Part shown: positions 18,177 through 26,380 of the stretch, piece after piece | Layout: each line of letters starts with the position of its first letter | Position numbering within the stretch: the stretch's first letter is position 1 | Translations under genes and position numbers: made by a program | DNA from: Actinobacteria bacterium UBA2279 | GTDB lineage: Bacteria; Actinomycetota; Coriobacteriia; Anaerosomatales; Anaerosomataceae | Direction of reading: 5' to 3' | Length of the DNA: 64,000 nucleotides | Assembly: GCA_002347365.1 (NCBI GenBank) | Contig: DDWT01000012.1 | Location: 122,557 to 186,556 of the forward strand | The notes under the pieces: model-generated | The model's database searches: none | What the model was told of the DNA's origin: nothing | Seen by the model: only the letters and a program-made list of their open reading frames with translations

Positions 18177-18436
18177 GAGGCCTCCGCTTCTTCGGTCTCG
18201 ATCTCCTCGAACTCCGTGGGGATGCCGTATTCCTTGATGATCTCCATCGTCTCGGCAGCGAACTGCTCTGAGACGACCTCGATGGCGAATCCGGCATGCA
18301 CGAGCACGTGGTCTCCGACGCTGGCGCCCGGAACCATCATGACGTTGACCTGTCGCTGCACGCCCAGGATATCAACCAGTGCGACCGGGCTGCCCTCAGG
18401 CTGCTCGATGATCTTTGCGGGGATCGCAAGGCACAT
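18173..18436 (-). CDS. hypC: Hydrogenase assembly chaperone HypC
   Basis: 87 residues beginning MCLAIPAKI, with the invariant Cys2 that holds the iron intermediate, and a central DYVLVHAGFAI-like stretch (here GDHVLVHAGFAIEVV). HypC chaperones the large subunit of [NiFe] hydrogenase and hands over Fe(CN)2CO with HypD. The C-terminal tail is unusually acidic (EFEEIETEEAEAS). It starts 15 nt after hypF. ACGGAGGAC-type Shine-Dalgarno precedes the ATG. Confidence 0.95.
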   Translation of the reverse strand: MCLAIPAKIIEQPEGSPVALVDILGVQRQVNVMMVPGASVGDHVLVHAGFAIEVVSEQFAAETMEIIKEYGIPTEFEEIETEEAEAS

Positions 18437-18451
18437 GCCGTCCTCCGTTCG

Positions 18452-20791
18452 TCACAGTTCGTGTCTGCGCGCCCACGCTACCACGGCTTGCCCGTAGGAG
18501 ATACCACCATCGTTCACAGGGAGGCGCACATGGGTGAGTGGCCGCATGCCAGCGGCGGTCAGCCGCTCGATCGCTCCACCTAAGACGAGCCGGTTCATGA
18601 AGACCCCGCCTGCCATGGCAACGGTGTTGGTTCCGAGCTCAGCAGACGCCCGGGCGCATGCGTCAACTATAGCGGCAACCACCGCACGGTGGAAGCGAGT
18701 AGAAATTACCTGGGAGGGTATTCCAGCAACGAGGTCGTCGAGCACGGCCGCCAGTACGGGAGCGCTGTCGATGACGAGGGGGCCGGCTCCGCGCAGTTCG
18801 AACCGGTAGGCGCCCTCCGCGTTCGGGTCTGCGAGGGCCTCGACTTCGATCGCGGCCTGGCCCTCGTAGAGCGCGTCGTCGCGTACGTCGCAAAGCGCCG
18901 CCACGGCGTCGAAGAGACGTCCCATCGATGAGGTGGGCAGGCTGTTCACGCCGCGTTCGATCATTGTGAGCAGCGTCCGCTCTTCTCCCTCGGCAAGTCG
19001 TGAGCGCAGGGCGTCGGCTCCGCGATGGCCGAGAAGCCCGGCTGCCTGCAGCGCCGCCACAGCCATGCGGGCGGGGCGACGGATCGCCGAGGAGCCGCCC
19101 ACAAGCGGCATCTCGCTCAGGTGTGCGAAGCGGGTGAACCCACCCCAGGTGGAGAGCAACACCTCGCCGCCCCAGATGTGACCGTCGGTGCCGTAGCCCG
19201 TGCCATCGAACGCGACGCCTACGAACGGGTCGCTCACGCCATGCTCGGCCGCGACGCCCACGACATGCGCGTGATGGTGCTGCACGCCCACGCTCGGAAG
19301 TCCCAGACCGAGCGCGAACTTGGTCGAGAGGTACTCGGGATGCAGGTCGTAGGCGATGAGCTCCGGACGGATACGGAAGAGTCGCTGATAGAGCTCGAGC
19401 GTGCGTTCGTAGTGGTCGAGCGTCTCCGCGTTCTCCATGTCGCCGATGTGCTGGCTCACGAACGCGTAGTCGCCTTTCACGAGCGCGAACGTGTTCTTCT
19501 GCTCGGGACCGGCGGCGAGTATGTCGATGTCGCTCTCGAACGGCAGGCGCAACGGGAACGGGGCGAATCCGCGCGCCCGACGCACTAGCTCGGTCGTGCT
19601 GCGCACGACGCGTACGACCGAGTCGTCGTAGCGTGAGTAGATCTCGCGGTCGTGCAGCAAGAACGCGTCAGCGATCCCGCTGAGACGCTCGAGGGCTTCA
19701 GCGTTGCCCGTCGCGATCGGCTCTTCGGACAGGTTGCCGCTGGTCATCACCAGCGGGCGGCCGATATCGCGAAGCAGTAGGTGGTGTAGTGGCGTGTAGG
19801 GGAGCATGACGCCTATCTCGGCCAGGCCCGGCGCCACGGATGGTGCCAGAACAGAAGCACCCTCGCCGATGTGAAGAAGGACGATCGGCCGAGAAGGGCC
19901 GGACAGCAGTGCTTCCTCATCAGGCGAGAGCGCACACAAGGCGCGCACGTTTTCGATGGTAGCGACCATGATCGCCAGCGGCTTTCCCCAACGATGCTTG
20001 CGTTCACGCAGCACGGTGACGGCATCCTCACTCGTCGCGTCGCACGCGAGCTGGAAACCGCCAAGACCCTTGATCGCCAGTATCTCTCCAGCGAGGAGTC
20101 GCCGTTTCGCCTCGGCAAGGAGCACATCGGAGCGTGAACGCTCGGCATCCCGGTCGCGATGCGGGCGTGGAGCGATCTCCCGCTTCTCGGTCCAACACCA
20201 GCCGTCCTCGACTCCCCCGGCATTGAGGTAGAGACGGGGGCCGCAGATGAAACACGCATCAGGCTGTGCATGGAAGCGGCGATCGGCCGGATCTCCGTAT
20301 TCAGCCGCGCACTCGGGACACATCGGGAAGTCCCGCATCGTCGTCATGGGGCGGTCGTAGGGAACGTCCTCGATGATCGTGAATCGGGGACCGCAGTTCG
20401 TGCAGTTGATGAAGGGGTAGCGGAAGCGCCGGTCAGCGGGATCGAGCAACTCGCGTTCGCAGGCCTCGCACGTGCCGATGTCGGGAGAAACGAGTGTCAT
20501 CGCCCCGTCTACCGTCTCGGAAGCGACTATCGTGAAGCTATCGAAGCCCTCGGGGTCCACGTCCTCGGCTACCACCGACTCGACGACCGCCATCGGCGGA
20601 GCCGCGTCCCGCAGCATCCGCGCGAATGCGTCGACATCTTGAGGAGACCCTTCGGCGACGCAGTAGACACCGTCAGAGGAGTTACGGACCCAGCCCGTGA
20701 TGCCGGATTCGCGCGCCAGCTTGTAGACGAACGGGCGGAATCCCACGCCCTGTACGACCCCCGTGACATGCAGCGAGAGCGCCTTTATCAC
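18452..20791 (-). CDS. hypF: Carbamoyltransferase HypF
   Basis: 779 residues with the full HypF layout: acylphosphatase-like domain (GVVQGVGFRPFVYKLA, residues 10-25), two zinc-finger motifs (CEACERELLDP with CTNCGPRF, about 110-145; CPECAAEYGDP with CFICGP, about 158-190), a YrdC-like domain (about 215-390; KGLGGFQLACDA) and a Kae1-like domain with the metal ligands HHHAHV (about 490). It makes carbamoyl-adenylate from carbamoyl phosphate and transfers the carbamoyl group to the HypE C-terminal Cys. Start GTG 20791 lies 4 nt after the preceding gene. No hydrogenase structural genes, hypA or hypB are in the window. Confidence 0.95.
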   Translation of the reverse strand: MIKALSLHVTGVVQGVGFRPFVYKLARESGITGWVRNSSDGVYCVAEGSPQDVDAFARMLRDAAPPMAVVESVVAEDVDPEGFDSFTIVASETVDGAMTLVSPDIGTCEACERELLDPADRRFRYPFINCTNCGPRFTIIEDVPYDRPMTTMRDFPMCPECAAEYGDPADRRFHAQPDACFICGPRLYLNAGGVEDGWCWTEKREIAPRPHRDRDAERSRSDVLLAEAKRRLLAGEILAIKGLGGFQLACDATSEDAVTVLRERKHRWGKPLAIMVATIENVRALCALSPDEEALLSGPSRPIVLLHIGEGASVLAPSVAPGLAEIGVMLPYTPLHHLLLRDIGRPLVMTSGNLSEEPIATGNAEALERLSGIADAFLLHDREIYSRYDDSVVRVVRSTTELVRRARGFAPFPLRLPFESDIDILAAGPEQKNTFALVKGDYAFVSQHIGDMENAETLDHYERTLELYQRLFRIRPELIAYDLHPEYLSTKFALGLGLPSVGVQHHHAHVVGVAAEHGVSDPFVGVAFDGTGYGTDGHIWGGEVLLSTWGGFTRFAHLSEMPLVGGSSAIRRPARMAVAALQAAGLLGHRGADALRSRLAEGEERTLLTMIERGVNSLPTSSMGRLFDAVAALCDVRDDALYEGQAAIEVEALADPNAEGAYRFELRGAGPLVIDSAPVLAAVLDDLVAGIPSQVISTRFHRAVVAAIVDACARASAELGTNTVAMAGGVFMNRLVLGGAIERLTAAGMRPLTHVRLPVNDGGISYGQAVVAWARRHEL

Positions 20792-20795
20792 GCTC

Positions 20796-21428
20796 TCACC
20801 CCTTGTGGACGCCGTCCGCGACGAAGCGGTTGTTGAGCAGTACGAACAGTCTGTACGCCTGGTTCAGCAGGTCCATGGCATCGGTCGCCATCTGCGCATT
20901 GAGCGTCTCCTGCGGACCGTTGAACGGCGAGTCATGGATGAACGCATTGCGGGCCTCGCGCATCTGGCGCCAGCGCTTGGGGAAGTCCCGGTAGCCGAGC
21001 TCAGCAGCAGCATCCTCGAACTCCTCGCCAGCAAGCGTCGGGAAGACCTTGCCGATGCGTACCCCGATCGACCGTTGCGTGTCCATGACGGTACGACGCA
21101 ATCGGAGATCTGCGCCATGGCCGGCCATGATGCGGTCGAGGAGGTCTTCGAGGATGGCTTCGAGAAACGCCATCACGAGTATGACGACGACTTCGGAGTC
21201 GCCCTGGCGTTCGTAGGCGCGAATCCGCTCGTCCAGGCGCCGGACGCGGTCGGTGGGGAAGGTGCGCCGTGTCTTGCCGCTGGCGTGGCAATGCGGACAG
21301 GGGTGCTCAACATCCAGGAACTTGGGGTCACCTGACAAGTATCCGCAGACGGGGCACTCCCAGTAAACGGGCGCGGAGTCGGTCGTCTCGGCGAACACGG
21401 TCTTCGGAGTATGTCGCTTGGATGTCAT
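20796..21428 (-). CDS. Zinc-ribbon protein of unknown function, first gene of the hyp operon
   Basis: 210 residues from ATG 21428 (an in-frame ATG further upstream has no ribosome site and runs into the trx terminator). N-terminal zinc ribbon: CPVCGYLSGD then CPHCHASGK (about residues 25-50). The rest is helical and charged, with WRQMREARNAFIHDSPFNG resembling the RNA-binding or HEPN-like RxxxxH region of small nuclease folds; this likeness is weak. The gene ends 4 nt before hypF, so it is co-transcribed with the hydrogenase maturation genes, but nothing in it points to a metal-ligand role. Confidence 0.65.
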   Translation of the reverse strand: MTSKRHTPKTVFAETTDSAPVYWECPVCGYLSGDPKFLDVEHPCPHCHASGKTRRTFPTDRVRRLDERIRAYERQGDSEVVVILVMAFLEAILEDLLDRIMAGHGADLRLRRTVMDTQRSIGVRIGKVFPTLAGEEFEDAAAELGYRDFPKRWRQMREARNAFIHDSPFNGPQETLNAQMATDAMDLLNQAYRLFVLLNNRFVADGVHKG

Positions 21429-21466
21429 CCAGCAGATTGTAACAGTACCGACCGGTGCTGAGACGC

Positions 21467-21502
21467 AAAACGACCCCGCCATCTCGTTGGATGACGGGGT
21501 CG
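21467..21502 (-). terminator. Intrinsic terminator of the trx operon
   Basis: Read on the minus strand, a 12-bp stem (complement of 21502-21491 with 21482-21471, core CGACCCCG/CGGGGTCG, one mismatch) is followed directly by TTTTGCG. This is a textbook rho-independent terminator and closes the operon running from 26253 down to 21517. Confidence 0.85.
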
Positions 21503-21516
21503 CATCTGTTCGATGA

Positions 21517-21762
21517 TCAGACGCGCTCGACGGTCACGTCGTCGCCTGTAACGTCGAGATGGTTGCCTGCATGCTCGACCTTCTCGCGAGCCTGGCCAAG
21601 CATGACCGTGACCTGTGCAAGCTCGGCGCTGGCTTCCGGACGGTGTCCGTCGTCAGCCATGTGGTGCAGCTGTTCGAGCCACTGCTGCGCCAGCGCAAGC
21701 TGGTCGTCGACCATGGACAGCGCGTGCTTCATCTGACCGGTGTTGATGCCACCTTCACACAT
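21517..21762 (-). CDS. Small helical protein of unknown function
   Basis: 81 residues from ATG 21762 with GAAAGGGG upstream. Predicted to be all helix, with two amphipathic stretches (LSMVDDQLALAQQWLEQLHHM and ASAELAQVTVMLGQAREKVEHAG) that could form a helical hairpin; it opens with a Cys-containing MCEGGINTG. I recognise no family. It is the last gene of the thioredoxin operon, about 70 nt after trxA and just before the terminator, so the frame, ribosome site and location support it being real. Confidence 0.6.
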   Translation of the reverse strand: MCEGGINTGQMKHALSMVDDQLALAQQWLEQLHHMADDGHRPEASAELAQVTVMLGQAREKVEHAGNHLDVTGDDVTVERV

Positions 21763-21831
21763 GCGGACCCCTTTCTACAGCGGCCGCGCGTGCGACCCGG
21801 GCGTTGCGGATTCCAGCGACACAGTGGATGA

Positions 21832-22161
<330 letters not shown>

Positions 22162-22186
22162 TCGACGCTCCTTTCAAGTGGGACGT

Positions 22187-23122
22187 TCAGATGGAGCAGA
22201 GTCTGCTGTCAAGATACCGCAACGCCTCGAACGCTGCCGAAGCGCCCTTCGCAGCTGCGGTTACAACCTGCTTGAGTTCGGAGTCGGTGACGTCACCGGC
22301 CGCATAGATGCCCGGATATGAAGTGAGGCCGTTATGGTCGATCTTCACGAATCCGCGTTCGTCGAGGTCGCACAGGTCTGTGACGAGTTCGCTCTTGGCA
22401 TCGACGCCGACGAAGATGAACACGCCGTCGAGCGGAAGCAGCAGGTCCGGTTCACCGCTGGTGGATGCAAGCACGATGCCGGAGACCTTGCCGTTCTCGC
22501 CTTTGACCTCTTTGACCACCCGACTCCACTGCATTTCGATCTTGTCATTATCGAAGCAGCGCTCCTGAATGCACTTGGTTGCACGGAGTTCGTCCCGGCG
22601 ATGGACGATGTGTACGCGACTGGCGAACTTCGTGAGGAAGATGGCTTCCTCGATCGCAGCGTCGCCACCACCGATGACCGCTACGATCTTGTCGCGGAAC
22701 AGCGCGCCGTCGCAGGTAGCACACCACGAGACGCCGCGACCGGTGAATTCGGCTTCGCCGGGCACGCCGAGTTTTTTGGGTACGGCTCCCGTGGCAAGGA
22801 TGACCGTGCGAGCCATGAACTCCTCGTCATCGGCCACCAACTTGAAGTCGAGATCTAGCGGTTCGATCTTCTCCACCGAGGCGAACGTGCGAAACTCCGC
22901 GCCGAATCGCTCGGCCTGCTTGTGCATCAGGTCACCGAGCTCAGCGCCCGAGAGTCCGTCGGGAAAGCCCGGGTAGTTCTCGACCCAGTCGGTGGTGACT
23001 ATCTGGCCACCGGGAAGTGCTGACTCGAATACGACGGTCTTTGCACGCGCTCGTGCGGCGTAGAGTGCTGCGGTGAGTCCGGCGGGACCTCCGCCGATGA
23101 TTGCGATGTCGATGAACTCCAT
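22187..23122 (-). CDS. trxB: Thioredoxin-disulfide reductase
   Basis: 311 residues. FAD-binding GGGPAGLTAALYAAR at the N-terminus, redox-active CATC (C134, C137), NADPH motif GGGDAAIEEA followed by HRRDELRA, and C-terminal FAD motif GIYAAGDVTD. Transfers electrons from NADPH to thioredoxin. Although HRRDEL is the usual NADPH signature, ferredoxin-dependent variants exist in anaerobes. The ATG at 23122 directly abuts the stop of the PIN-TPR gene, so it is co-transcribed. Confidence 0.95.
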   Translation of the reverse strand: MEFIDIAIIGGGPAGLTAALYAARARAKTVVFESALPGGQIVTTDWVENYPGFPDGLSGAELGDLMHKQAERFGAEFRTFASVEKIEPLDLDFKLVADDEEFMARTVILATGAVPKKLGVPGEAEFTGRGVSWCATCDGALFRDKIVAVIGGGDAAIEEAIFLTKFASRVHIVHRRDELRATKCIQERCFDNDKIEMQWSRVVKEVKGENGKVSGIVLASTSGEPDLLLPLDGVFIFVGVDAKSELVTDLCDLDERGFVKIDHNGLTSYPGIYAAGDVTDSELKQVVTAAAKGASAAFEALRYLDSRLCSI

Positions 23123-24244
23123 CTAGATGCTACCTCCGGGGATACTCACTGGCTGTCCGGCGTCCTGGGCCTCCTGGATCACGGCGCCGAGACTTGCCTT
23201 GGCGTCCTGGTTGATGAGCTGCGTGTGCGCATCACCGTTCCGTGTCAAGCTCTCGACCTTCGTGAACTGTAGCGCTGCCGCTTCGTAGTCTTGGCGTCCG
23301 CGCCAGTAGAAGATACCCAGATTGTAGTTGGCCCCGATGTGGTCGGGTTCGATCTCGAGTACTTTGGTTGCCTCCTGGATCGCGCGGTCCGTGGCGCCGG
23401 AGTAGAAATACATGGCCGCCATGTCCGTCCGAACGAGGACATCGTCCGGATGCTCGGCAAGATAGCCTTCGTAGTAGGTGATCGCCCGTTGGGCATATGC
23501 GACGTTGCCCGTCTGATCCCGGAGGTTGTAGTAGGCGTTCGCCACCGACTTCATGGCGGCGAAGTCGTTCGGGTTCGCCTCGAGTTCGATAAGCCCGTCG
23601 AGCAGGGCGCGGTTATCCGTGTTGAGCTGGTCGCGGAACTCGTCAGGGACGCCGGAGACTGTGGAGGCCGGCTGTATGAGGTTGGTGCTATATACCGCGA
23701 ACGCCACGACGCCGGCGAAGACCGCGATCGCGATGGCGAGGATGGTTATCGGGATCTTGTACCTCTGGAATGGACGGACGATATAGCGTTTGGCCCAGCT
23801 TCCGTCCGAGGCGTCCTCGCGCCGTTCCACATTCAACCCGAACGCTTGCGCCTTGAGCAGCATGTTCAGGTCGTTGGTGACCAGGGTGAGGCTTTCACAC
23901 CCGCGGATGCATGCCTGATGGGCAACGGCCAGGATCCGGTCGTCGGCGTTGCGCGTGGAGAGGCCCTCGGGCATGTCCATGTCGCTGTCGAGCGGTGCGA
24001 TACGAAGCCGACCACCTTCGGGCAGGTCAACGCCTTCCAGCAGGTTGCCCTTCTCCGAGAGATCGAACAGTATGCGGCTGACTTCGCGTCCGCGGAAGCG
24101 GAGCTCCGGGTCGACTCGGCTCGTCTTGAGCTTGTCGATCTCCCCGAGCACGGTCTCAGGCAACAGCACCTCCGCATCCGGGAACGCCAGCAGCGTGTCC
24201 GGGTCGGCGAGAAGCACGTTGGTGTCGAGTACTACGGTTCGCAT
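23123..24244 (-). CDS. PIN-domain ribonuclease-like protein with membrane anchor and TPR repeats
   Basis: 373 residues. N-terminal PIN domain (1-145) of the PhoH-associated type: VLDTNVLLADP with the first acidic residue, ETVLGEIDKL, NADDRILAVA and VTNDLNMLLKA, so the catalytic acidic residues appear intact. A single membrane helix follows (about 164-188; KIPITILAIAIAVFAGVVAFAVY), then an extracytoplasmic region with about three TPR units (LANPN to GIFYWRGRQDY). The arrangement would put a cytoplasmic nuclease domain on one side of the membrane and a protein-binding scaffold on the other. It starts 32 nt after the exported-protein gene and abuts trxB. Confidence 0.8.
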   Translation of the reverse strand: MRTVVLDTNVLLADPDTLLAFPDAEVLLPETVLGEIDKLKTSRVDPELRFRGREVSRILFDLSEKGNLLEGVDLPEGGRLRIAPLDSDMDMPEGLSTRNADDRILAVAHQACIRGCESLTLVTNDLNMLLKAQAFGLNVERREDASDGSWAKRYIVRPFQRYKIPITILAIAIAVFAGVVAFAVYSTNLIQPASTVSGVPDEFRDQLNTDNRALLDGLIELEANPNDFAAMKSVANAYYNLRDQTGNVAYAQRAITYYEGYLAEHPDDVLVRTDMAAMYFYSGATDRAIQEATKVLEIEPDHIGANYNLGIFYWRGRQDYEAAALQFTKVESLTRNGDAHTQLINQDAKASLGAVIQEAQDAGQPVSIPGGSI

Positions 24245-24276
24245 GGGGCCTCGCTCAGTCGTGGTCCGCGTCGTCG

Positions 24277-26253
24277 CTAGTCGTCTGTATCGGTGACCTC
24301 ATCTGGCATCTTACCAGCATCTGCGCGTATCACCCTGCGACGAATGAAGAACAGCAAGGTGAACAGAACGAGCACGACGCCCGCCATGGTCGTGAGGCGA
24401 TCGAGGTACGACGCTCGGACGGTCACCGACGTCTCGGCCACCAGCACATCACCGGCCATGACACGCACGTGCAAGTCGTTGGCCATCGCGGGTCCCAGAT
24501 CGACGGGAATGGTCAGGAAGTTGTCCGCCGGACGCACTGAGACGGTGGTCTCGGTCGATTGTGAAGCAGAGGGCCCCGTCCGTGTTTCGACACGCAGGAC
24601 GACCGGGCGATCGAGCGTCGACACGATGGTGAGAGGTACGTTGCCGGCGCGGGCCGCGAGCGTGACATCCCGCATCTGGATGCCGATGCTATCGAACACG
24701 GCTCGTGCCGAGCGAGACACGGTAGTTGCGAACGATCTTCCCCGATCCGCGAAGGGATAGCTGGCGTCGGGACCGGCCCAACAGCTGCCTTCCGCGACAA
24801 GCACCGAAGACAGCGCCGCAGCCGCTGCGGGATCGTCGGCGCCCCATGCTTCGGCAAGACCCCCTGCGTAGCGCCGGGCTTCGGCGACGTCGTCCCAGTA
24901 GCCTCCTGGCGCTTCATCAGGAGCGGGCGCCATCTCGACCAGCGAAACGGTGCCGTTCGGCTCCAACTGCGCCGCCCGGGCTGCGGGTACTGCATCGAGC
25001 CACGGAATCTGGTCTACGACGGTGAGCAGTCTCTGGACGTCTTGGGCGCTGTAGTCCCTACCCGGCCCGATGTCCAGTACGATCACGAGTGCAGAGGCGC
25101 GTTCTTCGGCGGTTGCCGCGTCGTACAGGTGGTCGTAGAGCCGTTCTGCGGTCCCGGAGGCCAAAAGAGCTTGAAGAGCGGGGTCGGTCACCAGCGTCAT
25201 CATGCCCGTGGACGACTCGCGGTAGACGCCCGGGCCTATTACTTCGGGCGATGACGCAGGAGAACACACCTGGTAGCCGTGGCCTGTCTCGGCGATGATG
25301 TGCGCCGCGTCGGCAGGGATCATGTCATCGGCGAGGATAGTGCCGATAGACGGCTCGATGCCGAGCACGTTCGCGTACACAGGGCGGCCGAGTTCGTAGT
25401 GCAGTCTCAGGTCATCGATGGCAGCGATGCTCTGAAGGCCTCCGATATCCGGGCTGGCGAAGGGCACGTCGAGGACTTCGATGCGGCCAGCCTGTGCGGC
25501 GCGGGAGAGAGCGGCGATGGTCTCCTGGTAGCGCAAGGGCACTTCGCTGCCGGAAGGCACGTCCTCGACACCGGTGGCGGCCAGGAGCTGGTATCCGGAC
25601 GCCGTGAGCATCCACTCGTCCAGCAGCATGGGTGACAGGCCGATCGTCAGGCTGTCGCTTCGTGCCGAGACAAGCGCGACAAGGTCATCTGCCGCTCTAC
25701 GCTGCGCATCATGCGTCCCGGGATCGAGAGCGAAGCGGCCGGACGGGTCCAGCGCCGGGGAGCAAGCCAGTCGCGCGATGACGACAAGAGGGAGTGGGCG
25801 CAGGTCGGCAGCGGCTACGAGTATCCGGGACTCGACCAGTGTCGCCTCGGCACCGGATGCCAGCACGCGGACCTCCATAGGGTAGCGTCCGGGTGTGACT
25901 GAGAGGTCAGCCAGTGTGCGCTCGAAGCCTACCGAGACGGTTCCGGCAGCTACGTCGTGGCGAACCTCGGTCTTCTGGTAGATGAGCGCGCCATTCGGGC
26001 GCATCACGCGGACACGCACTTCGAAGTACTCGGCGGGTGCAGTGAGCGCCACGTCCACACCGAGCTTGAAGGTATCGGTCGGAGTCAGGCTCGGCACATC
26101 GAATCTCAGCGATGGCTTGACTGTCTGAACGAGTTCGGACTGCTCCGGACTCGCCGATTGTGCTACCGCCCAGGACGGAAGGACGCAAAGCAGCCCCGCG
26201 ACCGTCATGATCGCGACCGCGCGACGCAGGAGCTGTGTGCCAGAGTGCCTCAC
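24277..26253 (-). CDS. Exported membrane-anchored protein, DUF6049-like
   Basis: 658 residues. A signal peptide (about 1-31; RRAVAIMTVAGLLCVLPSWAVAQ), an N-terminal beta-sandwich-like region (40-150), a central alpha/beta region with features of a degenerate polysaccharide-deacetylase/GH57 barrel (IGLSPMLLDEWMLTASG, RIEVLDVPFASPDIGGL, LADDMIPADAAHIIAETGH), a C-terminal Ig-like region and one membrane helix near 625-645 followed by a positively charged tail. This layout resembles the DUF6049 proteins that Actinomycetota encode near the murein flippase genes, which suggests a cell-wall role. Start GTG 26253 has only a weak ribosome site. It is the first gene of the operon ending in trxA, and diverges from lon. 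Confidence 0.65.
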   Translation of the reverse strand: MRHSGTQLLRRAVAIMTVAGLLCVLPSWAVAQSASPEQSELVQTVKPSLRFDVPSLTPTDTFKLGVDVALTAPAEYFEVRVRVMRPNGALIYQKTEVRHDVAAGTVSVGFERTLADLSVTPGRYPMEVRVLASGAEATLVESRILVAAADLRPLPLVVIARLACSPALDPSGRFALDPGTHDAQRRAADDLVALVSARSDSLTIGLSPMLLDEWMLTASGYQLLAATGVEDVPSGSEVPLRYQETIAALSRAAQAGRIEVLDVPFASPDIGGLQSIAAIDDLRLHYELGRPVYANVLGIEPSIGTILADDMIPADAAHIIAETGHGYQVCSPASSPEVIGPGVYRESSTGMMTLVTDPALQALLASGTAERLYDHLYDAATAEERASALVIVLDIGPGRDYSAQDVQRLLTVVDQIPWLDAVPAARAAQLEPNGTVSLVEMAPAPDEAPGGYWDDVAEARRYAGGLAEAWGADDPAAAAALSSVLVAEGSCWAGPDASYPFADRGRSFATTVSRSARAVFDSIGIQMRDVTLAARAGNVPLTIVSTLDRPVVLRVETRTGPSASQSTETTVSVRPADNFLTIPVDLGPAMANDLHVRVMAGDVLVAETSVTVRASYLDRLTTMAGVVLVLFTLLFFIRRRVIRADAGKMPDEVTDTDD

Positions 26254-26380
26254 GTGCTGCCGATCGAGATGAAGCGGCCGCCGGGCCGCGGGTTGGGCAG
26301 GTAAGACCGTGTACGATAGAGAAGTACTGGGGACAGATTATCTCACGATACAGCCATGCCGACGAAAGGACGTTGACCTG

